From Bacteroidales bacterium (GTDB lineage: Bacteria; Bacteroidota; Bacteroidia; Bacteroidales; ML635J-15), in the NCBI GenBank assembly GCA_028701945.1, contig JAQVPT010000012.1:1-23523 (forward strand): a stretch of DNA of 23,523 nucleotides, written 5' to 3'. Positions 8,230 through 18,000 of this stretch are shown piece by piece; within the stretch, counting starts at the first letter, position 1; each line of letters starts with the position of its first letter. The position numbers and the translations under genes are program-made. A model generated the notes under the pieces. That model was not told the DNA's origin. It did not search any database and worked only from the letters and a program-made list of their open reading frames with translations.

Positions 8230-10317
8230 ATGAAAAAATTAATAATAAGTTTAATAGTCCTAACTGTTTTTGTTACTGCAAATGCACAAACATGGACAAA
8301 TTATTACGATGGCAATCAACCAACTAGTTGCCTTTCAATTACAGACAGTCTAATTTTTGTTGCTGGAGAAATGGTTATTAATGTTTATACCACTGAAGGA
8401 GTATATAGGTACTCCAAATTAGCAGACGAGGTGATTTTATGTTCAGATATCGATAATTATGGAAATGTTTGGTTTGGTTGCTCCACTAAAATCTTGAAAT
8501 TTGACGGAAATAATTGGACATCGTTTAATCCAAACTTATTAGAGCCATTAATGTGTACTTCTCTAAGGTTTGATAAAAACAACAAACTATGGGCTAGTTT
8601 ACGCTATTACCAATCATACAATGGACTTATCTCAACTTTTGACGGCAATAATTGGCAAAATATTAGCAGTTTTGGTGATACAATTAGTATTAGTTATGCA
8701 GACGAAATTGTAATTGATACTAATAATGTAGTTTATGTGGGAATCAACGTTATGGCCCAGAGCTTTGTGAATGGAGTAGTTAGAATTAGTGAATCCGACA
8801 CTACTATATTTCATTATGCCAATTCCGACTGTACGACAGTATGCCGACATTCCTCTTATCTTGATAATCATAATAATGTGTGGTTTGGTGGTTGCTATAA
8901 CAAACTTACAAGGTTTGATGGCACTAACTGGTACAGTGAAGGGGACGCTCCCGAGTTACACAACAAAGCATTCGATGCTATTTATAAAGATATTACTGAC
9001 AACTTATGGTTAGGAACTAATACAGGTTTATTCGTTCAGAATGAGGACAGTTGGATCGAATATACAGCAGAAAATGAGCTAAAATTCAATTGTATTGGTG
9101 ATATAAAAAGCGATTTAAATGATAATATATGGATGGCAGCTGGTGGAAGTCAAGATTTAGGGTCTTATACAAAACACGGATGCCTCATAAAACATGATGA
9201 AACTGGATTTTCTCATTATTATTCCAACACATTTAACGGAAAACCTTCAAAAGTAGTTTTTCGTAATGATGAAACTTGGGTGATAGGTACTGGTGGTGTT
9301 TCAGTATTAAAAGATGGAATATGGCAAATAAACAATATTGATGAAACAATCGAATATGGTCAAATAAAAGATATTGAAGTAGATGCTAACAATAATATCT
9401 GGATGATTTCAGCCAGTAAATTATATAAAATTGATACTAACAATAATCTTGAGGTAATTACAAATATACTTGGACATGACCTAATTAACAATAGATGCCT
9501 TGCAAAACTTGATAATAATGTTTGGCTAAATTTACCCTCACATTTATTTAAATTTAATGGTGAGTCTTGGCTTGAAATAGACATTACTGATGCATCTGCA
9601 ACATATTTCAATACAATACAACCTGTAAGCACTAACGAAATTTGGGCGGGAACCGATTCTGGAGCACTGCATTATGACGGAAGTTCATGGACTACATATA
9701 CTACTGATGATGGCTTAGGTTATAATACTGTAAGAGATATCGCAATAGAAGACAACAAAGTTTGGTTTGCTACAGGCAGAGGTGTTTCTGTTTTCGATGG
9801 ATCGGATTGGATAACGTATATACAAGGTACTGATCCTGTTACAATCCAAAATTACAATAATAATTCATCTATTTTCATAGATGAAAATGGTCACAAATGG
9901 ATAGGTTGTTCTAAAGGATTATATAGATATGACAACGATATTTTTGAGTTTATACAACCCAACGATATTGATGATAGAATCAACTATATTACCGAAGACC
10001 TTGATGGGAACATTTGGGTAGCAGGAGTACTAGGTTTATCAAAATATACTTTTGAGCCTAACAATATTGAGCAAAATATTATTGCAGAAAGTTCATTAGA
10101 GTTATTCCCAAATCCTGCAGGCGATTTTTTCCAAATTGAATTAGATAATCTAAGTACCCCAGAAGTGTTAAAAATATACACTGTTTCTGGCAAGTGCATA
10201 CATAATCAAACAGTTTATAGCGGAACAAATACTATTAAAACTAATGATTTGCAACCTGGTATCTATATCGTCAGATTAACAAACTCACTAAAATTCGCGA
10301 AACTTGCAATTGAGTAA
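8230..10317 (+). CDS. Secreted beta-propeller-like protein with T9SS sorting domain (695 aa)
   Basis: The start is the ATG at 8230, which gives MKKLIISLIVLTVFVTANAQ, a clean signal peptide; the frame is open upstream to a TTG at 8194 that would spoil it. The body contains about eleven repeats with a Trp signature after Asn/Lys (NVWFG, KLWAS, NVWFGG, NLWLGT, NIWMA, NIWMIS, NVWLN, EIWAGT, KVWFAT, HKWIG, NIWVAG), most followed by a strand such as KFDGNNWTSF. This is the pattern of two-component-regulator propeller (Reg_prop) repeats, here without kinase or DNA-binding domains. The last 75 residues are a T9SS type A sorting domain: LELFPNPAGDFF with PNP at 627, then LQPGIYIVRL near the end. The protein should cross the outer membrane and sit on the surface or be released. 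Its ligand is unknown. It follows the sigma/anti-sigma pair by 140 bp, but no common promoter is evident. Confidence 0.87.
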   Translation: MKKLIISLIVLTVFVTANAQTWTNYYDGNQPTSCLSITDSLIFVAGEMVINVYTTEGVYRYSKLADEVILCSDIDNYGNVWFGCSTKILKFDGNNWTSFNPNLLEPLMCTSLRFDKNNKLWASLRYYQSYNGLISTFDGNNWQNISSFGDTISISYADEIVIDTNNVVYVGINVMAQSFVNGVVRISESDTTIFHYANSDCTTVCRHSSYLDNHNNVWFGGCYNKLTRFDGTNWYSEGDAPELHNKAFDAIYKDITDNLWLGTNTGLFVQNEDSWIEYTAENELKFNCIGDIKSDLNDNIWMAAGGSQDLGSYTKHGCLIKHDETGFSHYYSNTFNGKPSKVVFRNDETWVIGTGGVSVLKDGIWQINNIDETIEYGQIKDIEVDANNNIWMISASKLYKIDTNNNLEVITNILGHDLINNRCLAKLDNNVWLNLPSHLFKFNGESWLEIDITDASATYFNTIQPVSTNEIWAGTDSGALHYDGSSWTTYTTDDGLGYNTVRDIAIEDNKVWFATGRGVSVFDGSDWITYIQGTDPVTIQNYNNNSSIFIDENGHKWIGCSKGLYRYDNDIFEFIQPNDIDDRINYITEDLDGNIWVAGVLGLSKYTFEPNNIEQNIIAESSLELFPNPAGDFFQIELDNLSTPEVLKIYTVSGKCIHNQTVYSGTNTIKTNDLQPGIYIVRLTNSLKFAKLAIE

Positions 10318-10356
10318 AACCGCAAAGACAAGGGATAAAAACTGTATTCGGGGTTT

Positions 10357-10424
10357 CGGTATTCGGTAATTTTCGTATTCGGTATTCGGTAAGATTTTAG
10401 CAAAGTATTACAATTATTGATAGC
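10357..10424 (-). repeat. Inverted copy of the 20.6-20.9 kb repeat element
   Basis: Read on the minus strand, this 68-bp stretch starts GCTATCAATAAT and ends ACCGAATACCG. It aligns without gaps to the inner part of the direct repeats at 20647-20755 and 20816-20924, with about 6 mismatches. It lies between two convergent genes. It contains several ATTCGG words of its own. Confidence 0.8.
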
Positions 10425-10438
10425 TCACGACTGAAAGG

Positions 10439-10487
10439 TAAACCGTAAACCGCGAACCGCGAACCGCGAACCGTGAACCGAGAACCG
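10439..10487 (+). repeat. Seven tandem heptamers, consensus NRAACCG
   Basis: The units in order are TAAACCG, TAAACCG, CGAACCG three times, TGAACCG and AGAACCG, without interruption. The array ends 3 bp before the stop codon of the minus-strand gene. The last five units recur in reverse complement at 20471-20505 with one mismatch. Confidence 0.9.
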
Positions 10488-10490
10488 CTA

Positions 10491-13400
10491 TTAAAAAAAC
10501 GCTCTCAATTGTACTCCACCAGTATGAATGATTTCTGAGTCTTGTGATTTTCGGGCGTTGTAGTTTAAGTTAATTTGTAATCCATTAGCTAGTTGACGTT
10601 GAAAATTTACAGACCAAGTAAGATTAGACCCCGGCATTAATCCTTGGAGCATTTCATAAGCAATTGCTGTATTGGTTGCAGCATTAAAATCGTAATAAAT
10701 GTAATTAAATGTTGCACTTAATGCACCTTTAGAAACAGAACTCAAGCGGTATTCAAATCCAGCATCATGAATATCTAATATTTCGCCTCCAGCGGTATTA
10801 TTCTTGGTTTTAAACTCGTATTTAAGCGTTATTCTGTTGTTTAAATTTGGTTGAATGTTTAATTGTGATTCGTTTGACATTAATTCGATATTGTAATCTT
10901 TATTGGTAAAAAATTCTGAAGAATAAGTTTTATCTCCAAGTTGGGAGCTGTTTTGAACACTGATAATTTTCCCACGATTGTAGCGTACCAGCAAATTATG
11001 ATTAAAATTTGTTCGAGTGTCAAAACCAGATACTAAGAGAATTTTATTATTATTAGATTGTATGATATAGTCGATGCCAAAACCGGGTTTTCCACGATTT
11101 AAAGAAAAACTGTTTCGGATTGAAGAGGTCAGACTTACAAGTTGGGCTTCGTTTACATTTGTATTAAACGGATTTGCATACTCTCGAAGTTCTGATGACG
11201 TGTTTTTTTGTGAAATTCTGTATGCAAATTGATCGGAGAAACGACTAATAAATTTTCTTACGCCAGTTTTTGAACGCCAAGCGACTTCAGGACTGATTTT
11301 AAGACTTTGATTAAACTGATTGCTATATGTTTTTATGTAATCGGTTGTGGGTATCAATACTCTGATAAAATTTGCTTGATCAATATAATTTGCAAGCTCA
11401 AATTCGTCCAATTCTTGTATTCCGTTGCCGTTATAATCTGTCCAAGCAAAAACTCCTTGCCCTGGAGCAACTTCAATGTATGAAAATTCGGTTTTACGTT
11501 CAAGTCCTGAGCCTATCTCATAAAGAGTTGATGAATTAATCACTCCCTTGAAAAGAATAAAACTGTATTCAGCTTTGCCAGTCATGTTATTTTCCGAATT
11601 TCCATCATATAAACTAGTATCCATCACTTGCAATTGCCGATAATTAAAAACTGTTGATAATCTTGATTTTGACTTTGATATTAACGTGGTCCCAACTCCA
11701 ATATCCTGCGAAATACTTGACTTCTCAAGAATATTATTCTTTGGTAATTCATCGCTACGGTATTTGTAGTTTACAAAATATTTGTTTTTTGCACTATCAG
11801 GGCTTGATACAAATGCCTCAAACTGATTAAAATTAAAACTATTAAGTGTAATACTGTCTGATTGAGTTGTATTCCATATATTTCGCTCAGATATTTCTTT
11901 AATTCCAACACTTAATCCCCATAAGTCTTTTGAAATCAACATGTTATGTCTGAGAAACTCTGTGTTGTACAAATTATTTTCTGATTTTAGTAAACTTGCT
12001 TTTCCACTGATATTCCATGTTCCAAAACGGAGTTTAGTTGAAGCATTATTTTGCAAGCCAGAGTATTCTGCTCCGCGGTTAATGTAAGAAGTTCCGATAC
12101 TTGAATTTCCAATTTTTTTATTTAACAGAAAAAGTTCAACATTCATAAGATTTTCATTGTTTTTAGGATAAATTGATTCAAGATTCCAATTGCGGGTAAA
12201 TTCTGTTTCACGGAAGTTTTCGATTGCTTTAAAGTTTCTTTCAATAAATCCATAAGATATATTTGCACCAAATTGAGTGTTTTTTGTTTTGACTATTTGC
12301 TGTTCAAGATTTATTTTAGCAGCATATCCCTTATCATCTTTCGAATCAAGTTTAGAAAAAGTATTTACATCGGTATTACTATATGCTAATTCGTAATTCA
12401 ATATTGTTTTATCAGTGATTTTGCTTAATCCCCCGAGACTTATTACTTGATTTTTCTTCGGTGTAATAATTCGTTTAAACGGGATATAATCACCTTGCGG
12501 GATACCATTTACAGGAGCGACCCATTTATAAACTCTACCGTTTGCAGCCGATACACCTTTTTTATAATTTCCTTTATTTGCTCCCACTACCGAAAAACTT
12601 ATTCGATAAAATGCAGAATCGGGATTTGTGCTATAAACAAAGATAGAATCGTATAAAACACCATTAACAATCGAATCCATAAGAGCATATCTAATTTCGG
12701 CAGATTCAAAATCAATACTATCATAACCCGGAATAATTGCCATATTTAGATTATCCCCAATACCAGCAAGTAAAGCTCGGTCGTCAGCAGAAATAGTTTG
12801 GTCAAAAGCTTGATTTTTATTATCACTTTCGTCATAAATATTTAACCAAAATTCATTTTTACCAATTGTTATCTCATTAGATGTTGTTACCAAAAATCTA
12901 GTGTAATTACGGTCTGAATATTCAAACTCTACAATTATTCTTTTGTCCTTATTAATTGGTTGATTTGATGTAAAAACAATCTCGCCAAGATTATAATCTA
13001 TCACATAATCGTGTTCGGTTCCTCGTTTTAGAATCATGCCGTCGATATAGACTTTTTCAGTACCTGCAAGCACTATAATAAAAGTTTCGTTATTTGCACC
13101 CATAAGTCTATAAGGCCCCTGATTCCCTTCTACAGCTTTTAACTCTTGCCTTTGCAGCTTTCCCTTGGCAACAGCACCACTTACCGAAGTCCTTATCACA
13201 ACATCTTTTTCCGACTTAGTTTTAAAACCTGTATTGTACTTTATTTCTGCTCCTTGTGCTTTTTTGTAATAATTGAGAAAATATCCACGCGGCTTTTTTA
13301 ACTCAAAATCACCAGCAATAAGAGAAAAATTATCGTTGTACAGCTTAATAAATACTTTGTCGAACTCTTGCAATTGTTGTGATGTTCCATCGGGTTGAAT

Positions 13401-13988
13401 AGGAATATTATTATCACTTATGGCGGCAGTAATAAAAAGGTCGTTATTAAGTTTCCCGTCTAACTGAAGATTTAAACTGCTATTGACAATTACATCCTGA
13501 GCATTTCCAAAACTAATCCCTCGACTGATACTTCCTTTACGTGAAAGACTGCTTTGCGAAAAACTTGATTTGTAATCCTCTTTACTAAAAACATACTGAT
13601 AATTAGATTGATCATCTTCGGCACCAACTAAAAAATTAGACTTATTAAAAAGTGAAATGGGATTAAAAAAGTTAATCGGGAAAGTTTTGTAAGAAATTAT
13701 AAGCGTATCAATATCAGGTGGCGAATTAAAAATAAGAACCGATTTCTCAAAATTAAAACTATAATCTAATCCTTCGATAGGATTATTATTTTTATCATAA
13801 AACATTAAACTATTTTGTACAACACTTAGCGAATCGAGAAAAATGCTGTCTGTACTTGGTTTAATTCTAAGGCTATGCAAATTGATTAAATTAGTATCAA
13901 TCTGTGCCAACAAACTAAAGTTGGTAATTATCAAACACAATATTATTAAAAATCTCCTCAACAGTTGTTTTCTTGCAAAAATAATCAA
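10491..13988 (-). CDS. Large predicted outer-membrane protein, function unknown (1165 aa)
   Basis: Not a family I can name, though it resembles a conserved Bacteroidota outer-membrane protein. An N-terminal signal peptide covers about residues 1-29 (RRFLIILCLIITNFSLLAQ). A conserved-looking block at 150-250 includes RKGSISRGISFGNAQDV, then AAISDNNIPIQPDGTSQQLQ and GDFELKKPRGYFLNYYKKAQ. A strand-rich segment with YVIDYNLGEIVFTSNQPINK follows near 330. Around 850 is DYNGNGIQELDEFE, an EF-hand-like acidic loop. The second half has many alternating hydrophobic/polar strands, and the protein ends in LRAFF; a terminal Phe is typical of outer-membrane beta-barrels. It is neither SprA by length nor a TonB-dependent receptor by motifs (no plug domain seen). 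Transcribed alone; a -7-like element lies just upstream. Topology is inferred, the role is open. Confidence 0.75.
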   Translation of the reverse strand: MIIFARKQLLRRFLIILCLIITNFSLLAQIDTNLINLHSLRIKPSTDSIFLDSLSVVQNSLMFYDKNNNPIEGLDYSFNFEKSVLIFNSPPDIDTLIISYKTFPINFFNPISLFNKSNFLVGAEDDQSNYQYVFSKEDYKSSFSQSSLSRKGSISRGISFGNAQDVIVNSSLNLQLDGKLNNDLFITAAISDNNIPIQPDGTSQQLQEFDKVFIKLYNDNFSLIAGDFELKKPRGYFLNYYKKAQGAEIKYNTGFKTKSEKDVVIRTSVSGAVAKGKLQRQELKAVEGNQGPYRLMGANNETFIIVLAGTEKVYIDGMILKRGTEHDYVIDYNLGEIVFTSNQPINKDKRIIVEFEYSDRNYTRFLVTTSNEITIGKNEFWLNIYDESDNKNQAFDQTISADDRALLAGIGDNLNMAIIPGYDSIDFESAEIRYALMDSIVNGVLYDSIFVYSTNPDSAFYRISFSVVGANKGNYKKGVSAANGRVYKWVAPVNGIPQGDYIPFKRIITPKKNQVISLGGLSKITDKTILNYELAYSNTDVNTFSKLDSKDDKGYAAKINLEQQIVKTKNTQFGANISYGFIERNFKAIENFRETEFTRNWNLESIYPKNNENLMNVELFLLNKKIGNSSIGTSYINRGAEYSGLQNNASTKLRFGTWNISGKASLLKSENNLYNTEFLRHNMLISKDLWGLSVGIKEISERNIWNTTQSDSITLNSFNFNQFEAFVSSPDSAKNKYFVNYKYRSDELPKNNILEKSSISQDIGVGTTLISKSKSRLSTVFNYRQLQVMDTSLYDGNSENNMTGKAEYSFILFKGVINSSTLYEIGSGLERKTEFSYIEVAPGQGVFAWTDYNGNGIQELDEFELANYIDQANFIRVLIPTTDYIKTYSNQFNQSLKISPEVAWRSKTGVRKFISRFSDQFAYRISQKNTSSELREYANPFNTNVNEAQLVSLTSSIRNSFSLNRGKPGFGIDYIIQSNNNKILLVSGFDTRTNFNHNLLVRYNRGKIISVQNSSQLGDKTYSSEFFTNKDYNIELMSNESQLNIQPNLNNRITLKYEFKTKNNTAGGEILDIHDAGFEYRLSSVSKGALSATFNYIYYDFNAATNTAIAYEMLQGLMPGSNLTWSVNFQRQLANGLQINLNYNARKSQDSEIIHTGGVQLRAFF

Positions 13989-14001
13989 TATTGATTATAA
14001 T

Positions 14002-14009
14002 CAAATTTA
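14002..14009 (-). promoter_or_regulatory. Candidate -7 element for the outer-membrane protein gene
   Basis: The minus strand reads TAAATTTG, a match to TAnnTTTG, 13 bp upstream of the ATG at 13988. The implied leader is very short and no -33 box is evident, so support is weak. Confidence 0.3.
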
Positions 14010-14124
14010 TAACAATTATCCAATTATAACGAGATAGTGTGAGAATTTGTTTTGTTGCAACTTGAAATTGACAAAATTCCATGAGAAACTCTTTTGATAG
14101 AGAATGTAGCTGTAAAATAAAATT

Positions 14125-14299
14125 TGTGATTCTGTGATTCTGTGTTCCAGTGATCCTGTATCTCCACATCTGTTCATCCTTCAAAACCGTTATATTACTC
14201 GCTTTCCTTATTTCGGCAGGTTCGACGCCACTGCTATACAACGCGTGAGAGAATTCTTGCGACCCTTGCGGTAAAATTTAAACACTTCTTAACCGCAAA
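14125..14299 (+). repeat. Long direct repeat, copy 1 (175 bp)
   Basis: Begins TGTGATTCTGTGATTCTGTG and runs to AACCGCAAA. It is near-identical to 14389-14584; the only clear differences are about half a dozen substitutions and the 21-bp expansion in copy 2. Its first 32 bp are four octamers: GTGATTCT twice, GTGTTCCA and GTGATCCT. No open frame is shared by the two copies. Confidence 0.9.
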
Positions 14300-14388
14300 G
14301 GACGCAAAGATTTTCGCAAAGAACGCAAAGAAAGTTTAGTAAAGCGACAATTCCTTTTCCGTTCTTACTTCGATTGTTCAAATAAAAC

Positions 14389-14584
14389 TGTGATTCTGTG
14401 ATTCTGTGTTCCAGTGATCCTGTATTATCACATCTGTTCATCCTTCAAAACCGTTATATTACTCGCTTTCCTCATTTCGGCAGGTTCGCCGCCGCTGCTA
14501 TACAACGCGTGAGAGAATTCTTGCGACCCTTGCGTTAACCTTTGCGACCCTTGCGGTAAAATTTAAACACTTCTTAACCGCAAA
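14389..14584 (+). repeat. Long direct repeat, copy 2 (196 bp)
   Basis: Second copy of the 14125-14299 element, starting 264 bp further on. It is longer by 21 bp because the TTGCGACCC segment is duplicated near its right end, a sign of local slippage or unequal exchange after the main duplication. Confidence 0.9.
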
Positions 14585-14750
14585 ACAAACAAAAGCCGAG
14601 CACTATTAAAATCGCAACCGCGAACTGAGAGCTGCGAACCTTTTTTCGCTCGCAAATATATGATAAAAACCCCCTGAGTCCGTTGTGAATCCTTAGTGTC
14701 CTTTGTGGTTTATTTTTTTTACCGCAAAGAAAAAAGAAAAACTACGTAAA

Positions 14751-14779
14751 ATCACTGGATTACAGAATCACAGAATCAC
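14751..14779 (-). repeat. Inverted fragment of the 14.1/14.4 kb repeat
   Basis: The reverse complement of this 29-bp stretch matches 14126-14154 with two mismatches and keeps the same octamer phase (GTGATTCT, GTGATTCT, GTAATCCA, GTGAT). Further octamer-like units continue to about 14795. Confidence 0.75.
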
Positions 14780-14964
14780 TGTTTCCCTGAATCACAAACA
14801 AACATACCCAAAAGTATGCGAAAAACAGCCAAAACTCTAAGATGTCCGATTTGTGAACACTGAAAACCATGAGCTTTTTCTCTACCAACATAACACTTAA
14901 ACAGTCTAATGCCAACAACTAAGCTGCTTTAATACATTTATACCAAAATAAATTAGAAAACATT

Positions 14965-14981
14965 AATGTCCTATGTTTGTC
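14965..14981 (+). promoter_or_regulatory. 17-bp upstream box, copy A (contains TATGTTTG)
   Basis: AATGTCCTATGTTTGTC is identical to 21145-21161 and has a diverged copy at 21056-21072. It contains TATGTTTG, itself a TAnnTTTG match, and lies 52 bp upstream of a second -7-like element at 15017. It could be a promoter or a regulator site for the 15055 gene. Confidence 0.55.
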
Positions 14982-15016
14982 TATTGCATTAATTCAATGT
15001 GTGAGCTATAACACCG

Positions 15017-15024
15017 TATATTTG
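15017..15024 (+). promoter_or_regulatory. Candidate -7 element for the large T9SS cargo gene
   Basis: TATATTTG matches TAnnTTTG and lies 30 bp upstream of the ATG at 15055, giving a leader of about 24 nt. No clear -33 TTTG is seen. The equivalent position upstream of the 21294 gene is TATTTTTA at 21197. Confidence 0.45.
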
Positions 15025-15054
15025 CATTATATTATAATTGAAAACTATATAACT

Positions 15055-18000
15055 ATGCGTATGCTAAATTTAAAACTTAAAAACTTAACATTTATTTCGG
15101 TGTTTTGTTTATTGTCGATTTTAACTTTCGGGCAAAACACAAAAAACATTGCTAATGACATTTACTCTGCAAATCGCAAAAATTCGGAATTGCGGATTAA
15201 TAATAATCTGAATACCTCACTAACAGACAATACAACAAAACCTGCATTAAACCAACTAACACAAATTGGAGCAGCCAATTCTATTACAGAAACCTACGAA
15301 AAAGATGCAGTTTTTGCTGACAGAAACCCAAAAGATGAAGTTTTGGACAGACGTGATAGGACTTCTAAGCATTTTAGAAATCCGGATGGCTCATTTGATG
15401 CCATTCTTTCGACAGGTTCCGTTAACTATTTTGAAAAAGGAGCTTGGCTCACAATAGAAAGAGCAATATTACCAAATAATACACGCGAATATCCTGATTA
15501 TGAATTTGCAAACACCAAAAATAGTTTTAAAACCTATTTTAGCACAGACCAATCTAAGGGAATAAAAACGGTAATTGAAGGCCAAGAAATTAGTGAATGG
15601 CAAAACAAAAAAATTGAGTTTTTAGATGAAAACTTAAATTTAATATCTGCAATTAAGGCAGAAAACGGCAAGTTAAATACGAATGAAGCAAAAGCCATTT
15701 ACAGCAATATTTTTCCATACACCGAAGCACATATTACCCAATTGTTTGATGGACGTAAAATTGATTATGAAATAAGTTCACCTGAATTTTTGAATCATAT
15801 CCCAGCAAATTCTAAATATCTTGCAGTAAGCGAAGATATTATTTTACCAAAAGGCTGGATAGCAAAATATTATATTGATAAATTAAACGAAAATCCAACA
15901 GAAAGCAAAAAGCAAATTAGCGTTTTTAACGAAAAAGGGGATGAGATATTAAGATATATGCCACCGGCTTATTTTGAAAAAAATAACGAACATACTATTG
16001 AAAACCCAATTGGTGATTATATAATTCAACAAGTTGGGCAAATATTAACGGTTCAAATATTAGTTGAAACAGACTGGTTGAGAAATGAGAATAGAGAGTT
16101 TCCTGTGGTGATTGATCCGACTGTAAGTGTGTATCCGGATAATGCGACGAATTGGACGAGAAGTGCAGACGGTGGAGGAAGTACTTATACTAATCTTCGT
16201 TTTGGTATTGGCTCTTCATATTGGTATGTCACAGGGATGAAATTTAATACAACATCAATAACTTCTGGTTCTACAGTTTCTGCTGTAAGAGGATATTTTT
16301 ATATAACCGAAGCCTATGAAGCTTGGGGAGGCGGAGTTCAATTTGCCTATTCAGCAGATCCCACAACGAATAGCGGAACTAATCTATATAATGGTGTAAC
16401 TGGAGCGTTGTCTAATTCGCTTGCAATGGCTGCTCCAAACCCTGGGTGGAAAAGTATTGCTCTTAATAGTACAGGTGTTACCCATGTCCAAAATAACATT
16501 GCTAGCTCAGTTAATTTGGGACTTGATCCAACAACTGGTTATAGTTATTATGGACAATATTATGCTGCAGTAAATCATACAAACGCTAACCGCCCATATC
16601 TATCCATTACTTACACCGTTCCCTCTGGACCTCCTTCTTGTGCCACACCAGTTTCTCCCACAAATGGTGCTTCTGCAACAGGACACTCAGGTAGTTTAGA
16701 GTGGAGTGCTCCAGGTGCAACTAAATATGATGTTTATTTTGGTACTGCTTCAACGCCACCACTAGTTTCAACGAATCAAGAAGGAACTACTTATGATATA
16801 GGCACATGCTTAACTCCTGAAACAACATATTACTGGAAAGTTATTGCCAAAAACGGTGATGGAGATGCAACTGGTTGTTCAACATGGTCATTTACAACCG
16901 ATAACAAACTGAATATTTATAAAAATGACTGGGAAACGGCAAATGTTGGCTACTTTGGCACAAGCGGAACTTCTGTTGATGGCTGGTATGCGAATAATGC
17001 CAGTGGTTCAGGAGGATATTATAATATCTGGACTGTCGGACAGGGACCTCTTGTCATTAGTGGTAAATCAGTAGGAGTTTCTGCTTTACAAAACTTGTCG
17101 TTTGCCGGGAATCCTTTCCAGTATTGGTCAGATTTAGGGGAACTATACAGATGGATATACAGACCTATTGACTTGACAGGTTTACGTGATGTTGAGTTAA
17201 CTTTCAGATGGAAATGCGGAGGGGAAAGTGGTCAGGATTTTGGAACTGTTGCAACTTCTATAAATGGTGGAACCAATTGGCTAACAGATAATCAAGGTGG
17301 ATTATATTCAGATGGAAAATACTGGAATTCGGCAAGTACAATAAGAACGCAAACATTGACCTTCCCTGATACAAGAAATAATCAGAGCGATTTTCAACTT
17401 GCATTCAAATGGAATGACTTAAGCGGAAATGGAACATCAAATGATCCTTCTTTTGTAGTGGACGATATTGTGATGAAAGCTTGTCCATACGAAGGAACTT
17501 TAAGCTCGCCTGACCAAACAGTACCTTTTGCATGGGCACCACCAACAGCAAACACAACAACAACGATTACAGTAAATGGTACACACGATTGTGCATATTT
17601 CGAGTGGGAACAATCTACAGATAATGGTGCAAATTGGATAGTGCTATCGGGTGAAAATAATGCTAGTTATACTACACCATCAAACATAATCACTAATACT
17701 TTTTACAGATGCCGTGTTTACTTTAGTACAGGTTGCCCAGGAGTATATCAAAGTGAGCCATTTAAAATTGTATTTGCTCCAGACTGTACTACTTTAATAT
17801 CGCCTTTGTATGGCTCTAATATTCAAAGTACAAGTTTTCGTTTAAGTTGGAACACAGATCCACTAGCAACATCTTATGATGTGTATTTTGGGGAAGATAA
17901 TCCACCAGCAACTATGATTGGAAACACTGCAAATATGTATTACGATATTGATAATCTAAATTTTAACACTACTTATTATTGGCAAATAATACCTACTAAT

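Larger units (their letters stand above)
13989..15054. other. Gene-free, repeat-rich gap of about 1.07 kb
   Basis: Lies between two divergent genes. I find no credible coding region; the longest open frame (minus strand, 14241-13915) mostly covers repeat DNA and the start of the neighbouring gene. Contents: the 175/196-bp direct repeat, an inverted fragment of it at 14751-14779, the word ACCGCAAAG at 14292 and 14721 (also at 10319), a degenerate GAACC stretch at 14613-14640, and at the right end the upstream box and promoter of the 15055 gene. Base composition is less AT-rich than the flanking coding DNA. Confidence 0.8.

Noticed and set aside
14205..14235. Possible tRNA T-arm (GGTTCGA)
   Set aside because: No matching stem or acceptor and anticodon arms nearby, and the repeat copy at 14.48 kb changes the key bases.
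13915..14241. Minus-strand open frame of 108 codons
   Set aside because: It spans repeat DNA and the signal-peptide end of the outer-membrane protein gene in another frame; no protein-like features.
14966..14992. Eight-codon micro-ORF (MSYVC...) also present at 21146
   Set aside because: The similarity follows DNA identity of the box, and the remaining codons differ by non-synonymous changes, so there is no sign of selection on a peptide.
14977..15054. TTG start for the giant T9SS protein
   Set aside because: It lies inside the duplicated upstream box and precedes the -7 element at 15017; the ATG at 15055 starts directly before the signal peptide.
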